From positions 48,202,596 through 48,266,595 of the forward strand of contig CM050454.1 in the NCBI GenBank assembly GCA_027563935.2: a DNA stretch of 64,000 bases, in the 5' to 3' direction. The notes under the pieces were generated by a model. It did not search any database and was not told the origin of the DNA. It worked only from the letters and a program-made list of their open reading frames with translations. This document shows, piece after piece, positions 11,372 through 22,087 of this stretch. This stretch comes from Costus lasius. Taxonomy: Eukaryota; Streptophyta; Magnoliopsida; Zingiberales; Costaceae. The stretch's first letter is position 1; every line of letters begins with the position of its first letter. The translations under genes were made by a program, and so were the position numbers.

Positions 11372-14085
11372 GGCTCACATATGTTTTACATGTGCAGGAG
11401 CTCAAAAGAAGTAGGACGAAGAGGCTTGATGAGATCGACTCTCGGGTCAGGGACGGAGCATTGGATGCTGCTGTTGATATCATCTCACTGCCTTGAAGAC
11501 TTTATATAGAACTTTGCTATTATGTATCAGCTTATGTATTAGAACATCATTCCTTTTGGAAAGGACTTCAGTTTGAAAATAATAAATAATATTTTTCTTT
11601 AATCTGAGATGTTCTATTGAAGTGATACAATTGACAATAGTTTATGGTTCTATATGTAACACAAGATCAGATCTAATGATTCAATGAAATTCCTCTTATG
11701 GCATTGTCTCTTGAACCATAGAACAATGGTCACATCCAAAAGTCCATGGACTATTGGGATCATTATCCTTTCAGGATTATGATACATGTGAGCCTAGTTC
11801 AAAGGAACAATATGACAGATGCTGCCTTCATCGTAAAGGATGGAAGGACTATTGGCTTGTTGGATCTAGTACACAAAATGTAAGTGGACCCATGTAAACA
11901 AGCTCTAAGAGGAGTTATATATACTTCATTTAGGTGTGGGTATGCCTTACGCAACCCAAGAACTTTGGAAAAATCCAAGAAGTTCACAAATGAAGTATTG
12001 AGTCAAATTGAAGGATCTATTAAAGCACCTTGATTGGATCAAGATGATTAGTGGAGAATTTGATGACTGTCCTAAGAAGTGTGGAGTTATCTCACAGCTT
12101 TCTAAGTACACCGCTGTGTGGTGAATTTCAAAGAAAGAAAAAGGAACACATTGGATGTGGATTCCATCTTTGAATAGTCATGCAAATATACTACTATGAT
12201 GCCATGCAAACAGATGTACTGCTGCTCCGTAAGAAAATGTCTAAGTTAGCTTTTGAGTTGCAAACTGCAAATATCCCATTTCTTCAATGGAATTGGGAAT
12301 GTAATGTGCAGTGATTCAAAAGTATGTATTTGTGGTGCACTATAGAGTGCTAGTTCTATCCCATGGAGAACAAAATATTTGTTGCTCAAACTGCTGTCTC
12401 TCTTGAGAAAGTATTTCTTTTGAAAGAAGCTAGTGGGAGTAGATTTGATTTTGGACAAGATCCAGAATCAACCACAATATAATTAGACACACATGGAGAG
12501 CAAAATCTCACATACAGGTTGAAAGTCAACCTGAGGTTCAAGTAACACAGGAATAACATAAGTCTGGATCGATTCGATATGCTGGGCATGATGAATTTTT
12601 CATCAAGAATGAACCTAAGACTTATGAGGAAATGGAAGCGGTCGGTGGACCAGATTCCAAGAAATGGCTAAGGGCCATGAGAACCATAATGGACTCCATG
12701 TCTACTAATCAAGTCTGGGACTTGGATGAGCTGCCAAAAAGGGGTAATTCCCACAGGCTATAATAAATCTTCTAGGAAGATAGACATGGAAGGTAACATT
12801 GTTACCTTAAAAGACAAGCTAGTGAACAATAATTTCAGGCAAATCCACTGGGTGGATAATGATGAAATTTTCACCAATAGCTGAGCTTTAAGTCCATTAG
12901 GGATTTGCTTGTTATAATTGCATGATCAATTATGGCATCTTGTTATGATAACTGCTTTTCTTGCATGGACATCTGAAAAGATATCTATAAGGAAATAGCG
13001 AGAAGGTTTTCATATCAAGGTCATATAGATATGCATGATGTTATGCAAGCATGTTTGAAATAGCCTGTGTTTACAAGAAGATCAGTGGGAGCACCTTAAT
13101 AATATTTCTTGTCTAGAAGATTGATGATATTCTCCTCACATGGAATGAAATCTCAACTCTTCACATGGTGAAGAAAAGGTTTGATATGTATTTCGAGAAG
13201 AATGATCTAGGGAATGATGCCTGCATCCTAGGCTTGAGGATTTATAGATAGAGATCCAAGAAAGTCATTGCCCTTTAGTCAATCTATGTTCATCTAAGAG
13301 TTTCTGGAGAGGTTTATATTGGATGATTCCAAATATTGATACCTTCCAGGAAGATATGGTCTGACTCTCTCAAAGATGTTGTGTCCTGTGGGACAGCTGG
13401 AGAGTAATAACAATGGGTCTAAAATCCTGATATTTGATGTATAGGATGGATCATGTTTTGAATAATATACTCCAGACCATTTGTGGTAAATGCTTGGAGC
13501 ATAGCCAGCAAGTTTCAATCAGATTTTAATGTTTAACATTAGATAGCTGTGAAAGCGATCCTTATATATATACTTGGGAAGTATAAAGGATTGGAGTCTA
13601 GTCTATGATAGACAGGAAAGAATTTTGTGTACAGGGATACACTGACACTTCGTTCCAGTCTAGTGACTATTGATCACAGCCAGGAGTTGCGCTTTGCCTT
13701 GTTATGGTGTTGTGTGCTGAAAGAGCATTATGCAAACCAAAGTGGCAAGATTCTACAAATAAGGTGCAGTACATTGCAGCTCCTTGTGGCAGCCAAGGAG
13801 GCAGCTTCATTCATTTGAACTTGATCTAGTTCATTGTGCTTGATGGTCCAGTATAGTTCTTACTGGGACCATAGCATAGGAGAAGGAACTTAATGCTCAA
13901 GTATGTACTGCAGCATATCATCTGATCTTAGAGATCATGGATAATGATGATGATCAAATTTGTTAAAATAAACACAGATAGCAATCTGGAAAAACCCACT
14001 GACCTAGCCTCTGGCGCAGCGGAAGCTAAATAAGGTCATACTAGAGACATTAGAACTGACTAAACACCAGTTGTCCTTGGTCTTA
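11372..14085 (+). pseudogene. pol: Copia Pol remnant (integrase, reverse transcriptase, RNase H)
   Basis: No long frame survives, but blocks in several frames line up in order with the Angela-2 Pol. Around 11655-11720 is the integrase zinc region (LWHCLLNH). Around 12050-12170 is the integrase core (GEFDDCPKKCGVISQL, then a decayed SERRNRTLLD). Around 12605-12730 is the linker to reverse transcriptase (SKKWLRAMRTIMDSM, NQVWDL). Around 12800-12880 is the start of the polymerase domain, and around 13115-13140 the catalytic loop reads KIDDILL, with Lys-Ile in place of Tyr-Val. RNase H traces reach about 14050. Stops, indels and missing segments are frequent, so no product is expected. Confidence 0.8.
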
Positions 14086-14089
14086 GTGC

Positions 14090-14100
14090 AAGTGGGAGAT
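14090..14100 (+). other. Polypurine tract of Copia-A
   Basis: AAGTGGGAGAT ends one base before the 3' LTR TGTTGG. The same tract with the same preceding GTGC is used by Angela-2. Confidence 0.85.
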
Positions 14101-14685
14101 TGTTGGTGTATATGCCCTAAAGACCAATGTATGGACATGGTCAGGCATTGGTTGAATGTACTTTGATAGAACTATTACTCTTTATATAGGCATGGTCGTT
14201 ATTATGCAGACTTCTCTACCTGCGTTGATGTATTGAGTTGCATAAATAATGTCCCAGGAGTTTGGATTGGATCCATTCTCATAAGCTATCCCCAGACAAG
14301 GTACCTTAGCAGATATGGGACAGCTTTGGTACATGTGCGACTGGTGTATGGGCTGGTTAGGTGCGGGGCACAGTAACGCAGACATACAGGTGCATTGGAT
14401 GCACTGGAGTGATCCATTGTGAGGATTGACTTGTCTAGTCAACAAGTCAATCTCACATGCAAGAGGTTTGCATTGATCCTTAGACTTGAGGTATTCATGT
14501 CTAGATTTGATGATGGGTTTGCTTCAATACAGTCTTACGTCTCTCCGTAACTGGGAGATCAAAACGACTGTCATTGGGCATGTCATAAGTCATGTAGAGA
14601 CATGAATGACCAATAGTAGGATTTGCCCCTTCCTTATTGGAAGCATGATATCCACTCAGGGCGCCCCACCTTATTAGTGCATGAC

Positions 14686-14690
14686 AAGAA
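14686..14690. repeat. Target site duplication of Angela-2 (left copy)
   Basis: AAGAA precedes the LTR here and follows it at 23761-23765. The undisturbed site is visible in the 5' LTR of Copia-A near 7640 as GCATGACAGGAAAGTGTGG, which differs by one base. Confidence 0.95.
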
Positions 14691-16363
14691 TGAAAGAACC
14701 CCTAAATAAGGGGGGCGAAACCCTAGATTGGCGCATGTAATTTTTAAAGCAACGGAAAGGAGGGTTTCTAGGACCTTTGATGCATGTATTATTATCAACT
14801 TAAAAACCGATTGCACAAGAGATAAAATCATACCATTGCCATCGGTTTGATGGTGTCTTAGAATCAAAGACGCAAGTGCCTCTTCTCCTTAGATGACGCA
14901 CACAATGAGAAGGCGACTACTTCCTTGGCGACTTTGTGCTAGCAAATCTTCAAGGAGTCCTTCGTATGGGAAATGAGAGAGAGCTTGCTTGTTTTTCTTT
15001 TCGACTCTTCAAGGCGTGAAGAATAATGATCAACACGAGAGGAGGCGACGAGAATAGAGAGGAGGCCACACGATATGCGCTCCACACAAGACATGGAGAC
15101 GTGGTTGCTAAAAATAGCCAACCTCACACTTTCATGCGATCATGTGTTCATGCATTTAACCAATCGCATTTTCCTCTCTTCTTTGAATTGAACCAAGCGC
15201 TCATCCATGAGCCGGTTCACTTAAGTTTGGTTCAATAACCAAATAAACCAAGCAATCAGTCCAGACCACAATAAACACTTAAGTTCTTGATCTGACCGTC
15301 AATCTCTCGATGCTCCTGATCTGACCGATCTAGCATCCAATCTCTCGATCAAAGCTTACCGATCTCAAGCCCTAATCAATCAAACATGATTAGACCAGAT
15401 CTCACTTACAATCAGAGATTAAATCCCTTTAAACTGAACCCGAACAATTCAGTCCACACGATCTGACTTAAGTAAGCCATATCATCAAATTGTGCGACCC
15501 TGAGGGTTTCCTCTAAATGTCGGTAACGATAATTCTCATTATCACGATCAGTGAGGGGTATCTAGCAACACATCACTGTCTCCCGATATAAAGGAAAGAG
15601 TCTTCCAAGACTACACCCAAACCATAGCACAAGTGTGAATCAATTCACAAGGCATGCATATTTCCTTTGCCACTGGATGTTCTTATTGGACAAGCCTGTC
15701 AAGCTTGTAACTCCAATATGATGTGCATGATTAGATCAGATGAACACAGTCACCTGGGTATGGCCATACACTTTCTCAATCATCTCATCCAGGGGGCCCC
15801 TTTAGAACATCACACTCCTTAAACAAGGAGACGGCAATCCTATGTCTATCACTAGTGCCCTAACCTGATTCAAGCTCACCATCCAAGATAGTCTATAATC
15901 ATTATGTTTCAAATGATATTGAACTACCTCAAAACAATGGCAATCATCATTTAGATAACACAAGTGATCTCAAGTCAGAGGAAATGTGCCACTTGTCACA
16001 TTCAAGGAATATTCACATTGTGACAAACAATTGAACATCCTAGTAGGGTCTGTCCAGTACATCCAATGTACCCATGAGTCTACATCTTATTCCATGCTCG
16101 AAGCATCCTATAAGATTAGAACACATATTAGTCTTGACCATATCAAGGCTGTCTCATGTTCACCAAGATATATCGACTAAGGACATAATTGCATGTCAGC
16201 CCAGCTGAACAGCTTTGAGACATTATTCAGAAGAACATATATTGCAGCAGACAATGTAACTAACTGAATAACAACCATGCCTTTATAAACATAACAGTTT
16301 ATTACATGATACTGATACATTCCCATAGGCCTCAAACATTAGCCTTAAGGGCATACCCCAACA
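14691..16363 (-). repeat. 3' LTR of Angela-2 (1673 bp)
   Basis: TGAAAGAACCCC to CATACCCCAACA on the plus strand. Same length and, by eye, same sequence as 22088-23760. TATA-like box at 15585-15594, 28-nt core at 15550-15577, hairpin at 15528-15543. Confidence 0.95.
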
Positions 16364-16380
16364 ATCTCCCACTTGCACTT
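16364..16380 (-). other. Polypurine tract of Angela-2
   Basis: The minus strand reads AAGTGCAAGTGGGAGAT directly before the 3' LTR TGTTGGGG. It is the presumed primer for plus-strand DNA synthesis. Confidence 0.88.
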
Positions 16381-16383
16381 AAT

Positions 16384-17660
16384 CTAATGGTTGAGAAATC
16401 TCAAACCCATATTATTACAGTGCTTCTCATGCTTCTGCTGCGCCAGAGGCTTGGTAAGCGGGTCAGCCAGATTGTCATCTGTATGAACCTTGCAGATTTT
16501 GATCTCGCCACGATCTATGATCTCCCTGATCAAATGAAACCGTCTCTGTATGTGCTTGGACTTCTGGTGCGACCGTGGTTCCTTTGCTTGTGCAATTGCT
16601 CCAGTGTTATCACAGAAGATAACCAAAGGATCTGCACTCGAAGGAACGACACCAAGTTCTCTCACGAACTTACGAATCCACACTGCCTCCTTGGATGCTT
16701 CCGAGGCTGCAACATACTCGGCTTCTGTTGTGGAATCAGCAACAGTTGACTGTTTGAAACTCTTCCACACCACTGCACCTCCATTAAAGCTAAAAACATA
16801 GCCTGATTGCGATCGGAAATCATCCTGGTCAGACTGGAACGAAGCGTCAGTATATCCTTCAATACTGAGTTCTTCCTGACCACCATATATCAAGAACATA
16901 TCTTTGGTCCTCCGCAGATATTTTAAAATATTCTTGACTGCAATCCAGTGCGCCATACCTGGATTACCTTGGAAACGACTGGTCACGCTTAACCCGTAAG
17001 CGACGTCTGGGCGAGTACACAACATCGCATACATAATGGAACCAATAGCCGAAGCATAAGGCGTATTGTCCATTTCATCTTTCTCAGTCTGTGTTTGTGG
17101 ACACTGACTCTTCGAAAGATTCAGACCATGTCTGACTGGAAGATATCCTCGTTTAGAATTCTCTAAATGAAATCTCTCCAGGACCTTATCGATGTAAGTA
17201 CTCTGGCACAGCCCGAGAAGCCTCTTAGATCTATCCCTGTAGATCTTCACACCTAATACATAGGCTGCTTCTCCTAAATCTTTCATCTGGAAACATTTCC
17301 TCAGCCATGCTTTAACAGCATGCATTTCAGGAATGTCATTTCCAATGATCAAGATGTCATCGACGTAGAGGACTAGAAAAGTAATTACGCTCCCACTAAA
17401 CCTCTTATATACACACGGGTCATCCTCGTTCTTGATGAAACCAAATTCGGTGACTGATTCATCAAAACGAATATTCCAGCTTCTAGATGCTTGCTTAAGT
17501 CCATAAATAGACTTCTTTAACTTGCATATCTTATGACGATCTGCTGGATTAGTGAAACCCTCTGGTTGTGTCATGTACACATCCTCATCCAGATTTCCAT
17601 TAAGGAAAGCTGTTTTCACATCCATCTGCCAGATCTCATAATCATAGTATGCAGCTATCG
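16384..17660 (-). pseudogene. pol: Reverse transcriptase (most) and RNase H of Angela-2, downstream of a frameshift
   Basis: The frame is open from about 17660 to the stop at 16384; its first ATG is at 17625 but is internal to the domain. From that Met, the catalytic YVDD of reverse transcriptase is at residues 87-90 (LVLYVDDILIIGND). The RNase H domain starts near 255 with GYTDASF (Asp260), then STTEAEY and CDNTGA, and ends near residue 405. Its function would be to copy the genomic RNA into DNA inside the particle and to degrade the RNA strand. All recognisable catalytic residues are present. It lacks its own start because it is the C-terminal part of the polyprotein; the join to the upstream frame is broken by one extra base near 17660. 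The stop lies three bases before the polypurine tract. Confidence 0.92.
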
Positions 17661-20266
17661 CGCAAAAGAATCCGAATAGACTTAAACATGGCTACAGGTG
17701 AGAAAGTTTCATCATAATCTATCCCGTAGATTTGTTTGAAACCTTTCGCAACTAGCCTGCCTTTATAGGTAACTACGTTACCATCCATTTCAATCTTCTT
17801 CTTGAAGATCCATTTACAGCCTATAGGGATAACTCCCGGAGGCGGATCAACCAAATCCCAAACTTGGTTATCTGACATGGAGTCCATCTCGGCGCGCATA
17901 GCTTCAAGCCATCTCGCTGACTCCGGTCCACTGACCGCATCCGCATAAGTGAGGGGTTCATCATGATCAATGATGTAGACTCCGTCATAGCGCTCAGGCT
18001 GTCGACGGATCCTTCCCGATCTTCGCGGTTCCCGTGATATCTGAGCCTCAGGTTGTTCAATAACCTGTTCTACCGGCTCAGGCTCATCCAACTCTGCTTG
18101 GTCACTTTGTCCTTCTTCTGGATTCTCATCCAGCTTTATTTCTCTCCCACTGGCCTCTTGCAGAAGAAACTCCTTCTCAAGAAATATGGCCGTCCGAGCA
18201 ACAAAAACCTTGTTCTCCTTGGGATCGTAGAAATAATAACCCTTAGTTTCCTTAGGGTAACCGACAAAGATACATTTGTCAGATCTGCTCTCTAGTTTCC
18301 CAGAGGCGAGCTTTTTGACATAAGCCTCGCAGCCCCAGATCCTGATAAATGTCAAGCTCGGCTGTTTCCCATACCATAACTCATATGGAGTCTTAGAAAC
18401 TGCCTTGGATGGCACTCGGTTTAGTACCTTTGCAGCTGTTTCCAGCGCAAAACCCCAAAAGGAGTATGGAAGAGTAGCCTGACTCATCATAGAACGAACC
18501 ATATCAAGTAACGTTCTATTTCTCCTCTCGGACACACCATTCCATTGCGGTGTTCCTGGCGGAGTGAGCTGTGAGATAATCCCACACTCCTTCAGATAGT
18601 CAGTAAACGTATGACTCAAGTATTCACCACCTCGATCTGAGCGAAGTGCCTTGATATTTCGGCCTAGCTGATTTTGTACTTCATTCTTGAACTCTTTGAA
18701 CTTGTCAAAAGATTCACTCTTATGTCTCATCAGATAGACATAGCCATACCTACTGAAATCATCAGTAAAGGTAATGAAGTACTGATAGCCACCTCTGGCA
18801 TGTTTACTAAATGGCCCACACACATCACTGTGTATAAGGTCAAGTAAACCTGAAGCCCTTTGACCTTTATGAGGAAAAGGTGACTTCGTCATTTTACCCA
18901 TCAAACAAGCCTTGCATGTATCAATCTCCTTATAGGAGAAGGATCCCAGCAGTCCATTATCATGCAACCGCTTAATGCGTTTCTCGTTAATATGGCCTAA
19001 ACGACTATGCCATAACAAGGTGCTGTCATCAGCATACTTGGCTTTCTTAATATCAATTTGCTGTATCGAACATTCCATGTCCAACATGAATAACCCATTG
19101 CTAATTGAACCAGTTGCATAAACAATATTATCTAAAGATAAAACACACTTTGAAATATTGCATTCAAAGGAAAATCCCTTCCTGACAAGAGCAGGAATGG
19201 AGATAATATTTTTAGTAATACTGGGAACAAAATAACAATTGTCTAGTTCCAATACAATGCCAGATGGTAAAGAAATGAAGTAGTCTCCTACAGCAACAGC
19301 AGCAACCCGTGCTCCGTTTCCAACGCGTAGGTCCACCTCATGCTGTCCCACCTGCCTTCTTCTCTTGAGTTCCTGTACATTTGAACAAATGTGAACTCCA
19401 CATGCAGTGTCCAACACCCATGATATAGAAGAAGAAAACATGACCTCAGTCACGAATATACCTGAGCCAGAAGCGATGCTTCCCCTCTTATCTCCTTGGA
19501 GCGCTTTACAGTCCTTTTTCCAGTGACCCAGCTGGCCACAGTGGAAACACCTGTATTCCTTGGACCGCTTCACCTTTTGCTTCAGAGCCTTGCTGTAGCT
19601 CTTGACAGTGGCCTTGCCCTTCTTCCCCTTCTTCTTGTTCCTGGAAGGAACCATTAAGACAGAGGTCGAAGGCTTACCCTTCAGAGTCTCCTCAGTGGTC
19701 AAGAGCATATTCAGCAGCTCTGCCGGAGTACAATCGATTTTGTTCATATTAAAATTAATAATGAACGCGTCGAATGAAGGCGGGAGAGACTGCAGAATAA
19801 TGTCCACAGCAAGCTCCTGGTTGATGGTATGCCCCAGTTTCTCTAGAGCCTCCTTGTGCCCAATCATCTTGAGCACGTGAGCTCCCACTGGGCTCCCTTC
19901 AGCCAGTTTGCTCTGAAAGAAGAGCTTCGTCAAATTGTAGCGCTCAGTCCTTGCCTGTGCAGCATACAGCATCTTGAGGTTCGCTATAATCTCTATAGCC
20001 GACATGTCCTCATGCTGACGCTGCAGCGGTGGCGTCATAGACGCTAGCATCAGGCAAGCGACATCAATGCTATCATTGACGTGCTTTTCATAGGCTTCCC
20101 GAACCGCCCTTGCGGCGTTCGGAGCGGGCTGCGGCGGTATCGCCGTCTCGAGGACATACAGTTTCCTCTCTGCCTTAAGAACGATCTTAAGGTGTCCAAA
20201 CCAGTCAGAGAAGTTCGGCCCAGCAAACTTCTCCCTTTCCAGTAGGGATCGCACATTGAAGTTCAT
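17642..20266 (-). CDS. gag-pol: Gag-protease-integrase and N-terminal reverse transcriptase of Angela-2
   Basis: The 874-codon frame starts at the ATG that ends the leader. Gag occupies roughly residues 1-270, with the CCHC knuckle CFHCGQLGHWKKDC at 240-253. Protease begins near 283, with Asp-Thr-Ala at 286-288 instead of the usual Asp-Ser/Thr-Gly. The integrase zinc region (WHSRLGH...CKACLMGK) spans about 419-455. The integrase core has Asp near 480 (IHSDVCGPF), Asp near 543 (LRSDRGGEY) and Glu near 580 (SERRNRT), giving the D,D35E arrangement. A Pro/Glu-rich linker precedes reverse transcriptase, which starts near 780 (WLEAMRAEMDSM). The frame leaves the family sequence after SIRILL and ends seven codons later because of a single-base shift. 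The upstream products could still be made and cleaved off. Confidence 0.92.
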   Translation of the reverse strand: MNFNVRSLLEREKFAGPNFSDWFGHLKIVLKAERKLYVLETAIPPQPAPNAARAVREAYEKHVNDSIDVACLMLASMTPPLQRQHEDMSAIEIIANLKMLYAAQARTERYNLTKLFFQSKLAEGSPVGAHVLKMIGHKEALEKLGHTINQELAVDIILQSLPPSFDAFIINFNMNKIDCTPAELLNMLLTTEETLKGKPSTSVLMVPSRNKKKGKKGKATVKSYSKALKQKVKRSKEYRCFHCGQLGHWKKDCKALQGDKRGSIASGSGIFVTEVMFSSSISWVLDTACGVHICSNVQELKRRRQVGQHEVDLRVGNGARVAAVAVGDYFISLPSGIVLELDNCYFVPSITKNIISIPALVRKGFSFECNISKCVLSLDNIVYATGSISNGLFMLDMECSIQQIDIKKAKYADDSTLLWHSRLGHINEKRIKRLHDNGLLGSFSYKEIDTCKACLMGKMTKSPFPHKGQRASGLLDLIHSDVCGPFSKHARGGYQYFITFTDDFSRYGYVYLMRHKSESFDKFKEFKNEVQNQLGRNIKALRSDRGGEYLSHTFTDYLKECGIISQLTPPGTPQWNGVSERRNRTLLDMVRSMMSQATLPYSFWGFALETAAKVLNRVPSKAVSKTPYELWYGKQPSLTFIRIWGCEAYVKKLASGKLESRSDKCIFVGYPKETKGYYFYDPKENKVFVARTAIFLEKEFLLQEASGREIKLDENPEEGQSDQAELDEPEPVEQVIEQPEAQISREPRRSGRIRRQPERYDGVYIIDHDEPLTYADAVSGPESARWLEAMRAEMDSMSDNQVWDLVDPPPGVIPIGCKWIFKKKIEMDGNVVTYKGRLVAKGFKQIYGIDYDETFSPVAMFKSIRILLRDSCIL

Positions 20267-20458
20267 GGTGTTCGTTGCTGCAGGTATCTACAACAATGCA
20301 AGAACAGCAAGGTCAGTATCAATGTATAAGAATCAATCAGGACTTAAGAAAGATTCTTTTTCTCACTATTTTATCTGGCTGAAAAATCCAGTAAAACAGC
20401 CCGAAAGAGTAGAACTCTTTTAGTGAGATGGGATCCAGATTTCATACTTGGTCTCCGC

Positions 20459-20801
20459 GTCCCGCTCAGGCGAGATAAGATGCACAGAGAGTACAAGCAC
20501 TAATCTCTGGTAGGCTGTCCCAGCCAATCGCCAACCCGTGCGATTCCCCTTCATCCGGGCAATCCAGCAGACTGTGCCAACTGAGTTGGTACAACACAGT
20601 CTCTGACCCCACAGATGGCTGCCTCCATGTGCTACCATATGCGCCACATATGTAGCCTACACGGTCAAGCTGACCCGACCTACTCCCTGGACCACCATGT
20701 GCTATGCTGAGCAACGAGAAGGGATAAATCCCTACTCTGTAACACACAGGTGTAGTCCCGCACCGTCTGAAGATAGATGGACGTGCCCACTGAGTGGGTA
20801 C
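20459..20801 (-). other. Three-hairpin leader module of Angela-2
   Basis: Sense order: CCCAC-TCA-GTGGG (20783-20801), CCAAC-TCA-GTTGG (20574-20592), TCTCGC-CTGA-GCGGGA (20459-20476). The loop regions ACTCAGT and CCTGAGC hold complementary CTCAG and CTGAG, so loop-loop pairing is possible. The arrangement is identical in Angela-1. Confidence 0.6.
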
Positions 20802-21120
20802 AACACGGCTCCAACGATAATCAGAACAGTGAGGTTTCGCGTCAGAAGGCTTACGAGCTTGATATTTGATCGTTGGATTTTAACGGTCTTTTATCTTCTT
20901 CACTATCATGCAATTCCTATGGTGATAGCAGAAGATAAACTAATCATGCAATTCTAATATTTAAACAATAAAAGAAAGCATGAATCTTATGTGGTAAAAG
21001 CCCATAGCCCTAGTGAGACCTTAACTTAAATTAAGTCTTCACTTGCTCTTCATGGGTCTTTAGCTGCTCATCTGGCCCAAACCAGGGCCCAAGCGCCATC
21101 TGCAGCATAGGTGCGCCCAC

Positions 21121-21192
21121 CAGGAATATGCGCCTGGTCCTAGGGTCGATCCCTAGACCTCCCACCTGGTCCAGCCACTGCTGCATGCGCCT
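21121..21192 (-). other. tRNA-like segment in the Angela-2 leader
   Basis: The minus strand reads CTAGGGATCGACCCTAG at 21156-21140, a perfect 6-bp stem. Angela-1 has CCAGGG...CTCTGG in the same place, so the second base pair changed from C-G to T-A with pairing kept. Confidence 0.4.
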
Positions 21193-22073
21193 CTGCCAAG
21201 TGTGCTCTGTGCTCTTGTCTAATTAAATTACAAATTTAACTATCTAGACAAGATTGACACGCAGGTCAATTTCACATTATAAATTAATTAAACTGTGATT
21301 CGCAGATCACAAAAATAAAAATTAATTTACAATTAACTCCCAGGCACGCAGGCCCCAGCACAGCACACATTAATAACGGGCAGCCCACATAAGAAGAAAT
21401 AAACAAGCATATGCAACAACCAACATGTGATCCACTCATGAAAAATTAAATTTCGAAAACCCCTTGGGATCAATTTTAATTTTCCTTATTCGCCCTACTA
21501 CCTTACAATGGTCCATTACTAGGGATCCACTCATCAGACCCAGTCAGATCCACTGCCCTTTCATGCACTAAGTCCTAACTGACTTGAGTTGACCATAAGG
21601 TCAACTATGCATGCGCCAGGGCTGAACAACCACAATGAGGTCTGGCAAGCGGGTGTGACCCCGGGCCTAACTCATGTGTGTTCATTAGTTGTCTCAATCA
21701 GACATCGCTACACACCTGTCTGCAGTCGACCTATAGCCACCTCAGGCTTGCGCCAAGGTGCTATGTGGTCGACCCATTCAGGCTGTCAGATAGTCTGATC
21801 AGACTGGTTGGATCTTGACTAGACTGAGATTTCAACCCTAATAACCCATCTAAGGGTTTACAGTAGGTGCCTTAGATCTAAGGTTATACGCGCATGTTAT
21901 ATAAGTTTTTGAGAAAAACATACAAAAACAAGCGCCAAGAACATGCGCCAAGGTTTGAATGTAACATGATATATTTTTCGCATGGAACATCTAATATGCG
22001 CATGTTATAGATCTAAGCATACTTATACATGGATCACAAAGTTTTAAGCAATCATAGAAACATGCAAACAATG

Positions 22074-22085
22074 GCTCTGATACCA
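22074..22085 (-). other. Primer binding site, initiator Met tRNA
   Basis: The minus strand reads TGGTATCAGAGC, two bases after the LTR end. Confidence 0.95.
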
Positions 22086-22087
22086 AT

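Larger units (their letters stand above)
20267..22073 (-). other. Untranslated leader of Angela-2
   Basis: 1.8 kb without a conserved frame, aligned to 885-2692 of Angela-1. It contains the three hairpins (20459-20801) and the T-arm-like hairpin (21140-21156). Confidence 0.85.

Noticed and set aside
16306..16801. Plus-strand frame of 147 codons and others opposite the Angela-2 RNase H
   Set aside because: Antisense shadow of the RNase H coding region and LTR edge.
16384..17625. Separate gene starting at the Met at 17625
   Set aside because: This Met is internal to reverse transcriptase and the frame is open upstream to the frameshift; it is the rest of the polyprotein, not an independent gene.
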